Source: Dongia_B sp035539215
Lineage (GTDB): Bacteria > Pseudomonadota > Alphaproteobacteria > Dongiales > Dongiaceae
DNA: 11,462 nucleotides
Assembly: GCA_035539215.1 (NCBI GenBank)
Contig: DATLIX010000205.1
Location: 1 to 11,462 of the forward strand
Direction of reading: 5' to 3'
Of the stretch, positions 6,181-11,462 are shown one piece after another; the first letter of the stretch is position 1; each line of letters starts with the position of its first letter. A program made the translations under genes and the position numbers. The notes beneath the pieces are model-generated. The model made no database searches. It saw only the letters and a list, made by a program, of their open reading frames with translations, and had not been told where the DNA came from.

Positions 6181-6792
6181 TCAGGCGCTGAAGGCGAGGC
6201 CGAAATCCTGGGCGATCTGTTCCGACCAGCGGAACAGATAGTCCGAGAAGCTCTTCAGCACATAGATGTCGTAGCTCGGCCTGTCATCGGTCTGGTGCAG
6301 CAGGATATTAGCCCGGGCCATGCCGGTCTGGGCGCATTGGCCGGGACCGAAGACCCGCGGATGCAGATCGAGGCTGATGCCGCGCGCCAGCAGGTCACGC
6401 GCCTTCGGCCCGCTGATCGTGATCACGGCACGGGATTCCGAAACATCGATCACGGCGGTGTGCTGGCCCTGGAAGGCCTGGCGCAGCGCCGGCACCAGCT
6501 CGTCGCTGCGATCGGGCGCCGCCACGACCCACCACTCATTGGGGCCCAGCCAGAGGATCGAAATGCCGTTGGCGGTGTTGACGGTGTTGGCCTTCACCGG
6601 CAGGTCGACGCCGGTCGCAGCCTTCACCGCAGCGGGGAAAGCCGGGTCGCTGCTGTTGCCGCGGATATTGATGATGGTGCGGTGGGCGGCTTCGCCCAGC
6701 ACCACGCCGGCCGTGGCATGGCCACCCTGGCCGGCGCGCGCCGCCAGGCCGAAATGGCTGAGCGCACTGCGGCGCTGATAGGCTTCAACCAT
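6181..6792 (-). CDS. soxG: Sarcosine oxidase gamma subunit
   Basis: This is the 203-residue gamma subunit of heterotetrameric sarcosine oxidase, a cytoplasmic enzyme that demethylates sarcosine to glycine. The LGPNEWWVVA segment (82-91), the VIDVSESRAVITISGP segment (114-129) and the DLLARGISLDLHPRVF segment (133-148) are typical. They resemble the folate-binding GcvT fold, here without its own cofactor site. The start is ATG at 6790-6792 because GAAGGGA lies upstream and the protein then begins MVEAYQRRSALSHFG, as expected. The frame is open to 6963, but that extension is the alternate reading of soxA and has a low-complexity Arg/Ser/Pro composition. The first 8 bases overlap the end of soxA (ATGGTTGA), so translation is probably coupled. 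It is the last gene of the operon. Confidence 0.93.
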   Translation of the reverse strand: MVEAYQRRSALSHFGLAARAGQGGHATAGVVLGEAAHRTIINIRGNSSDPAFPAAVKAATGVDLPVKANTVNTANGISILWLGPNEWWVVAAPDRSDELVPALRQAFQGQHTAVIDVSESRAVITISGPKARDLLARGISLDLHPRVFGPGQCAQTGMARANILLHQTDDRPSYDIYVLKSFSDYLFRWSEQIAQDFGLAFSA

Positions 6793-9700
6793 TGATGCGC
6801 TTCCCTTCGAGATCGAAGAATTTCGGTTCGGTGATCTTGGCCGGAATGACCTTGCCTTCATAGGGCAGGTAGACCGTCTCACCCATGCGGTTGCGACCGT
6901 TCTTGACCAGGGCCAAGGCGATCGAGCGATTGCAGTTCGAGCTGTAATAGCTCGAAGTGACATGGCCGATCATCTCCATCGGCGGCTTGTCCTTCAGATT
7001 GGCGACGATCTGGCCGCCTTCCAGCAGCACCTCGTTGGGATTGTCGGTCAGAAGGCCGACCAGATGCTTGCGGTCGGGACGCTTGGTGTCGGAACGGCTG
7101 AGCGAACGACGGCCGAGGAAATCGGTCTTCGATTTCGCCATGATCCAGTCCATGCCGAGATCATAGGGCGTGACCGTGCCGTCGGTTTCCTGGCCGACGA
7201 TGATGAAGCCCTTTTCCGCGCGCAGCACGTGCATCGCCTCGGTGCCGTACGGCGTGATGCCGTATTTCTCGCCGGCCTGCATGATGGCCCGCCACAGATG
7301 CAGGGCATGCGACGGCTGGCAATTGACTTCGAAAGCCAGTTCGCCGGTGAAGCTGATGCGGTAGATGCGCACCGGCACGCCGGCCAGATGCCCGTCCTTG
7401 TAGGACATGAAGGGAAAGCTGGCATCGTCTAGCGCGATGTCGGTGGTCAGCTCCTGCAGCAGCTGGCGGCCGAGCGGACCGTTGATGGCCATGACCGACC
7501 ATTGTTCGGTGACGCTGGTGAAGTAGACCTTCTTGTCCGGCCACTCGCATTGATGCCATTCCTCCAGCCAGGCCATGACGCGCGGCGCGCCGCCCGTGGT
7601 CGTGGTCATGTGGAAATGGTTTTCCGCGATGCGGGTGGTGACGCCGTCATCGAACACCATGCCGTCTTCACCCAGCATCACGCCGTAGCGGCAGCGGCCG
7701 GGCTCCAGCTTGGTCCAGGCATTGGTGTAGACCATGTTGAGGAACCAGGCAGCGTCCGGGCCCTGAATATCGATCTTACCCAGGGTTGAGGCATCGACGA
7801 TGGTGACGCCGGTACGGGCCGCCTTCACTTCGCGGTTGACCGCGTCATGCATGCTCTCGCCGGGCTTCGGATAGTAATAGGGACGATGCCACTGGCCGAC
7901 GCATTCGAACACCGCGCCATGCTGCTCGTGCCACTGATGCATCGGCGTCTTGCGGATCGGATCGAGGAGCTCGATCTTGTCGATGCCGCTGAAAGTGCCG
8001 AGCGTCACCGGCGTATAAGGCGGGCGGAAGGTGGTGGTGCCCACGGCCGGGATTTCCACATTGCGCAAGCCGGCCATGATCGCCAGGGCGTTGACGTTGC
8101 TGGTCTTGCCCTGATCGGTCGCCATGCCCATCGTGGTATAGCGCTTCAGATGCTCGACCGAGCGATAGCCCTCGCGATGCGCAAGCATCACGTCGGCGGC
8201 GGTCACGTCGTTCTGATAATCGACGAAATGCTTGCCGCCCTGGCCGACCGGCTTGTCCGCCGGCACGATCCAGATCGGCTTCAGCGGTTCTTCCACCGGC
8301 TCCGCGGAGGCACTGGGCACCGTGCCGTTCTGGCCGCTGAAGCCAAGCTTTGCCGCACCTTCGCTGCCCGTGGCATGGCCTTCCGCCAGGCAGTCGGCGA
8401 GGCCGAAGATGCCGCGCGCGCTGCCGACCGACTTGGTGTTCTGGCCCGGCAGGCCGGCACCCGGCACGAAAGCCTGGAGCTCGTCGCTCCATACCACCTT
8501 AGCACGGGTTTGCGAATGCAGATGCACGGTCGGCTGCCAACCGCCGGAAGACAGGACCAGATCGCAATGGATATGGCGCGAGCCGCCGGCGACATGCTTG
8601 CCGTCGGCAGTCAGCGGCGCGACGTCGACGCCGACCACCGCAAGCTTGCCCTTGATGCCGGAAATGGCGTGGCCGGCAAGGACTTCGACGCCCTTGGCAC
8701 GGGCTGCCTTGACCAGCTCGCCCTGCGGGTTATCGCGCAGATCGATGACCGCCGAGACAGTGACGCCGGCATCGATGAGGTCGAGAGCCGCACGATAGGC
8801 GGTATCGTTGTTGGTCATGACGACGGCCCGCTTGCCCGGCGCACTGCCATAACGATTGACATAGGTGCGACCGGCCGAGGCCAGCATGCAACCCGGGCGA
8901 TCGTTGTCGCTATAGACCAGCGGACGCTCGATCGAGCCGGTCGCCAGGATCACTTCCTTGGCGCGCACCCGCCATAGACGCTGACGCGGCTGATTGGCGC
9001 CGGCAATCGGACCAAGGTGATCGGTTACCCGCTCCGTCAGGCTGACGGCGCCATGATCGTAATGCGCCCAGGCGACGGTACGGGGCAGGAGGGTGACCTC
9101 CGGCAGCGCCCTCAATTCGGCGACCGCATCGGCCACCCAGTCGACAGCCGCTTTGCCGTCGATGGTCTGGGACTTTTCGGAGAGCAGCGAACCGCCCAGT
9201 TCCGACTGTTCATCGGCCAGGATGACACGGGCGCCTGTACGGGCGGCGGCCAGTGCCGCGGCAAGACCGCTCGGACCGGCGCCGACGATCAGCAGATCGC
9301 AGGCGGCATAGAGCTTGTCATAGCGATCGGGATCGGGCTCGGTCGGGCCCTTGCCGAGACCGGCAGCGGCGCGGATGAACTTTTCGTAGAACATCCAGGC
9401 CTTGGCCGGCCACATGAAGGTCTTGTAGTAGAAGCCGGACGGGATGACCTTGTTGATGCAGCTGTTGATCGCACCGACGTCGGTGGTCAGCGATGGCCAG
9501 CGGTTCTGGCTTTCGGCAACCAGCCCGTCATAGAGCTCGATCTGGGTGGCGCGGAGGTTGGGCTCGGTACGGTTGCCGATCCCGAGCTGGATCAGCGCGT
9601 TCGGTTCTTCCGCGCCCGCCGAGAGAATGCCGCGCGGGCGGTGATACTTGAAGCTGCGGCCGACCAGCACGACGCCATTGGCAAGCAGGGCGGAAGCCAG

Positions 9701-9808
9701 CGTATCGCCCTGATAGCCGTAATAGGTCTTGCCATCGAAGGTAAAACGCAGCGGCTTGCTGCGATCGATGCGGCCGCCCTGCGACAGACGGTTCTTCTGC
9801 GCGGTCAT
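6785..9808 (-). CDS. soxA: Sarcosine oxidase alpha subunit
   Basis: This 1007-residue protein is the large subunit of heterotetrameric sarcosine oxidase. It binds NAD and channels the one-carbon unit to tetrahydrofolate. Domains in order: a ferredoxin-like N-terminal domain (about 20-100, with GRSFKYHRPRGILSAGAEEP and no iron-sulfur cysteines, as usual for the subunit); a Rossmann domain with GAGPSG (176-181) and ATGSIERP (289-296); a middle region (about 500-590) with TTMGMATDQGK; and a GcvT-like folate-binding domain (about 600-1000) with DASTLGKIDIQGPDA. Length fits the family. ATG at 9808 directly follows the soxD stop (TAAATG), with GGAGAAGAAG as the ribosome binding site inside soxD. 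No frameshift or missing key motif is seen. Confidence 0.97.
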   Translation of the reverse strand: MTAQKNRLSQGGRIDRSKPLRFTFDGKTYYGYQGDTLASALLANGVVLVGRSFKYHRPRGILSAGAEEPNALIQLGIGNRTEPNLRATQIELYDGLVAESQNRWPSLTTDVGAINSCINKVIPSGFYYKTFMWPAKAWMFYEKFIRAAAGLGKGPTEPDPDRYDKLYAACDLLIVGAGPSGLAAALAAARTGARVILADEQSELGGSLLSEKSQTIDGKAAVDWVADAVAELRALPEVTLLPRTVAWAHYDHGAVSLTERVTDHLGPIAGANQPRQRLWRVRAKEVILATGSIERPLVYSDNDRPGCMLASAGRTYVNRYGSAPGKRAVVMTNNDTAYRAALDLIDAGVTVSAVIDLRDNPQGELVKAARAKGVEVLAGHAISGIKGKLAVVGVDVAPLTADGKHVAGGSRHIHCDLVLSSGGWQPTVHLHSQTRAKVVWSDELQAFVPGAGLPGQNTKSVGSARGIFGLADCLAEGHATGSEGAAKLGFSGQNGTVPSASAEPVEEPLKPIWIVPADKPVGQGGKHFVDYQNDVTAADVMLAHREGYRSVEHLKRYTTMGMATDQGKTSNVNALAIMAGLRNVEIPAVGTTTFRPPYTPVTLGTFSGIDKIELLDPIRKTPMHQWHEQHGAVFECVGQWHRPYYYPKPGESMHDAVNREVKAARTGVTIVDASTLGKIDIQGPDAAWFLNMVYTNAWTKLEPGRCRYGVMLGEDGMVFDDGVTTRIAENHFHMTTTTGGAPRVMAWLEEWHQCEWPDKKVYFTSVTEQWSVMAINGPLGRQLLQELTTDIALDDASFPFMSYKDGHLAGVPVRIYRISFTGELAFEVNCQPSHALHLWRAIMQAGEKYGITPYGTEAMHVLRAEKGFIIVGQETDGTVTPYDLGMDWIMAKSKTDFLGRRSLSRSDTKRPDRKHLVGLLTDNPNEVLLEGGQIVANLKDKPPMEMIGHVTSSYYSSNCNRSIALALVKNGRNRMGETVYLPYEGKVIPAKITEPKFFDLEGKRING

Positions 9809-10105
9809 TTACTTCTTCTCCGTATCGATCTGCGGCGCCGGCTTGCCCATTTCATAGACCGCGAGGATTTCGTGCGTCACGGTATGGCGCGCCACGTTGA
9901 ACCAGCGGCGGCAGCCTTTGGTATGGACCCAGCGTTCGAAATGAACACCCTTGGGATTCTTGCGCATGAACAGGTAGTCCGCCCATTGGGCATCGGACAT
10001 CTGTTCGTATTCGGCCGTTGTCGGGCGAGCGATATGGGCTTCGTGACCGTAGCCGAACTCATGTTCGTTACGGGGGCCGCAATAGGGGCAATCAATGAGA
10101 AACAT
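9809..10105 (-). CDS. soxD: Sarcosine oxidase delta subunit (zinc-binding)
   Basis: The delta subunit is a small zinc protein that packs against the alpha subunit; 98 residues is the normal size. The zinc ligands are visible: CPYC near the N-terminus (Cys6 and Cys9) and His61 with Cys65 in WVHTKGCRRWFN. This matches the Cys2-His-Cys set known for the family. ATG at 10105 has GAGG about 9 bases upstream. It sits 18 bases after soxB, and its stop abuts the soxA start. The order soxB-soxD-soxA-soxG is the standard one. Confidence 0.96.
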   Translation of the reverse strand: MFLIDCPYCGPRNEHEFGYGHEAHIARPTTAEYEQMSDAQWADYLFMRKNPKGVHFERWVHTKGCRRWFNVARHTVTHEILAVYEMGKPAPQIDTEKK

Positions 10106-10123
10106 GGGCTCTTGCCTCGATGA

Positions 10124-11377
10124 TCAGTGAGCGACGCCGGCAGCGCCGTGCTCGTCGATAAGTAAGCCGGTGGTGAAGCGTTCCAGGGCGAAGGGTAACG
10201 CCAGCGGATGCGGCTCGCCGCGCGCGACCGTATGCGCGAAGACGTTGCCCGAACCCGGCGTTGCCTTGAAGCCGCCGGTACCCCAGCCGCAATTGATGAA
10301 CAGGTTCTGCACCGGCGTCTTGCCAATGATGGGGCTGGCATCCGGGCAGGTGTCCACGATGCCACCCCATTGCCGCATCAAGCGCAGGCGGCTGAAGGCC
10401 GGAAACAGATCGATCAAGGCGTTCAACTGGTCTTCGACGATCGGCGGGCTGCCGACCTGGGCGTAGGAATTGAAGGAGTCGATGCCGGCGCCGATCACCA
10501 GCTCGCCCTTGTCGGACTGGCTGACATAAACATGCACCTGCGGCGACATGACAACCGTATCGATGATCGGCTTGATCGGCTCGCTGACCATCGCCTGCAG
10601 CGGGTGGCTTTCCAGCGGCAGGCGGAAGCCGGCCATGCCGGCGATCACACCGCTATGGCCGGCGACGACGACGCCGACTTTCTTGGCACCGATGAAGCCG
10701 CGGGTGGTCTCGACGCCCTGGACCGTGCCGTTGACGATCTTGAAGCCGGTCACTTCGCAATTCTGGATGATGTCGACGCCGCGCTCGTCGGCGCCGCGGG
10801 CAAAGCCCCAGGCCACGGCATCGTGGCGGGCGGTGCCGCCGCGGCGCTGGAAGCTGGCGCCCATGATCGGGTAGCGGGCATTGGCCGAGCAATCCAGCAT
10901 CGGCACGATTTCCTTGACCTGCGCCGGTGTGAGGATTTCGGAATCGATTCCGTTCAGCTGAATGGCATAGACGCGCCGACGCATCGCCTGCATGTCGTGA
11001 ACGGTGTGGGCCAGGTTCATGACGCCGCGTTGGCTGAACATGACGTTGTAGTTGAGATCCTGCGACAGGCCTTCCCAGAGCTTCATCGAATGCTCGTAGA
11101 GATGCGCCGATTCATCCCAAAGATAGTTTGAGCGGACGATGGTGGTGTTACGGCCGGTATTGCCGCCGCCGAGCCAGCCCTTTTCCAGCACCGCGACGTT
11201 GGTGATGCCGTGCTCCTTGGCCAGGTAGTAGGCGGTCGCCAAGCCGTGGCCGCCGCCGCCGATGATGATCACGTCATAGGCTGGCTTCGGATCCGGGCTG
11301 CGCCAGGCTTCCTGCCAATCGGCATGATAGTTGAGGGCATTCCGGATCAGGGAGAAGATCGAGTAACGTTGCTTCAT
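10124..11377 (-). CDS. soxB: Sarcosine oxidase beta subunit
   Basis: The beta subunit carries the oxidation site: it binds FAD, which oxidises sarcosine, and covalent FMN, which passes electrons to oxygen, giving H2O2. The 417 residues show the FAD-binding glycine motif IIGGGGHGLATAYYLA (38-53), LEKGWLGGGNTGRNTTIVRS (64-83), and RHDAVAW (184-190). Its His185 is the expected attachment site for FMN, allowing for a roughly 12-residue longer N-terminus than the form usually numbered. ATG at 11377 gives the conserved start MKQRYSIFSLIRNAL, yet no Shine-Dalgarno precedes it (upstream bases TTATCCCCC). It is the first gene of the operon. It is unrelated to soxB of sulfur oxidation, which shares the symbol. 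Confidence 0.97.
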   Translation of the reverse strand: MKQRYSIFSLIRNALNYHADWQEAWRSPDPKPAYDVIIIGGGGHGLATAYYLAKEHGITNVAVLEKGWLGGGNTGRNTTIVRSNYLWDESAHLYEHSMKLWEGLSQDLNYNVMFSQRGVMNLAHTVHDMQAMRRRVYAIQLNGIDSEILTPAQVKEIVPMLDCSANARYPIMGASFQRRGGTARHDAVAWGFARGADERGVDIIQNCEVTGFKIVNGTVQGVETTRGFIGAKKVGVVVAGHSGVIAGMAGFRLPLESHPLQAMVSEPIKPIIDTVVMSPQVHVYVSQSDKGELVIGAGIDSFNSYAQVGSPPIVEDQLNALIDLFPAFSRLRLMRQWGGIVDTCPDASPIIGKTPVQNLFINCGWGTGGFKATPGSGNVFAHTVARGEPHPLALPFALERFTTGLLIDEHGAAGVAH

Positions 11378-11462
11378 GGGGGATAACCGGCCAATCGGTT
11401 GGGAACTTTTTTGAGAGTGCTCGCATCCTGCCCAAAGGTTAAGGGTGATTCCGACACTCGAG
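11378..11462 (-). promoter_or_regulatory. Upstream region of the sarcosine oxidase operon
   Basis: These 85 bases precede soxB and run to the window edge. On the minus strand, TGGGCAGGATGCGAGCA (11434-11418) has GG and GC elements 10 bases apart, as in sigma-54 promoters, but differs at several other consensus positions. A short dyad, AACCG/CGGTT (11385-11400), lies 8-23 bases before the ATG, where a ribosome binding site would be. No good sigma-70 pair is seen. Regulation is therefore uncertain, and part of the promoter may be outside the window. Confidence 0.25.

Noticed and set aside
6793..6963. Upstream extension of the soxG frame by 57 codons
   Set aside because: It lies wholly inside soxA in another frame, has a low-complexity composition, and the conserved gamma-subunit start with a ribosome binding site is at 6792.
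7847..8977. A 376-codon plus-strand frame (and similar ones at 9017-10123 and 10208-11131)
   Set aside because: These are antisense to soxA, soxD and soxB, whose products are complete and recognisable; the plus-strand products have no family features.
1..11462. Mobile elements, CRISPR repeats, tRNA or rRNA genes, broken genes
   Set aside because: No transposase or integrase, regularly spaced repeat, cloverleaf or rRNA-like segment was seen, and all full genes are intact with ordinary composition.

Overview
The window reads as a high-GC alphaproteobacterial chromosome segment. The protein sequences look most like Rhodospirillales-type relatives, but that is an impression from residue patterns, not a database result. 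Coding density is high. All complete genes are on the minus strand except a carbonic anhydrase. I see no insertion sequence, integrase, tRNA, rRNA or CRISPR array.

Layout from left to right. A plus-strand gene ends at position 202; its 66 visible residues look like the C-terminus of a trimethylamine methyltransferase (MttB) family protein. A perfect 15-bp hairpin (242-275) separates it from a convergent minus-strand transporter operon. That operon encodes a double-length permease (1650-3392) and an ATPase with an extra C-terminal domain (311-1630), both of the nitrate/sulfonate/taurine type, with no substrate-binding protein in view. Its upstream stretch (3393-3710) has no long gene. It holds two tiny ORFs arranged as a possible translational relay and a leader with mutually exclusive hairpins. 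Next come a septation protein A homologue (ispZ/yciB, 3711-4256, minus) and, divergently, a beta-carbonic anhydrase (4357-5022, plus). The carbonic anhydrase converges on a DMT/EamA-family exporter gene (5036-5971, minus).

The right half is a complete heterotetrameric sarcosine oxidase operon, transcribed right to left as soxB, soxD, soxA, soxG (11377 down to 6181). It is tightly packed: soxD stop and soxA start abut, and soxA and soxG overlap by 8 bases. It ends in a strong intrinsic terminator (6127-6159). The enzyme oxidatively demethylates sarcosine to glycine, passing the one-carbon unit to tetrahydrofolate. With the MttB-family gene at the left edge, this suggests methylated-amine (betaine, trimethylamine or choline) catabolism. 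The two lie about 6 kb apart with unrelated genes between, so the link is only suggestive.

Most of the window is ordinary. The least explained part is 3389-3660: a structured leader that may control translation of the binding-protein-less ABC transporter.
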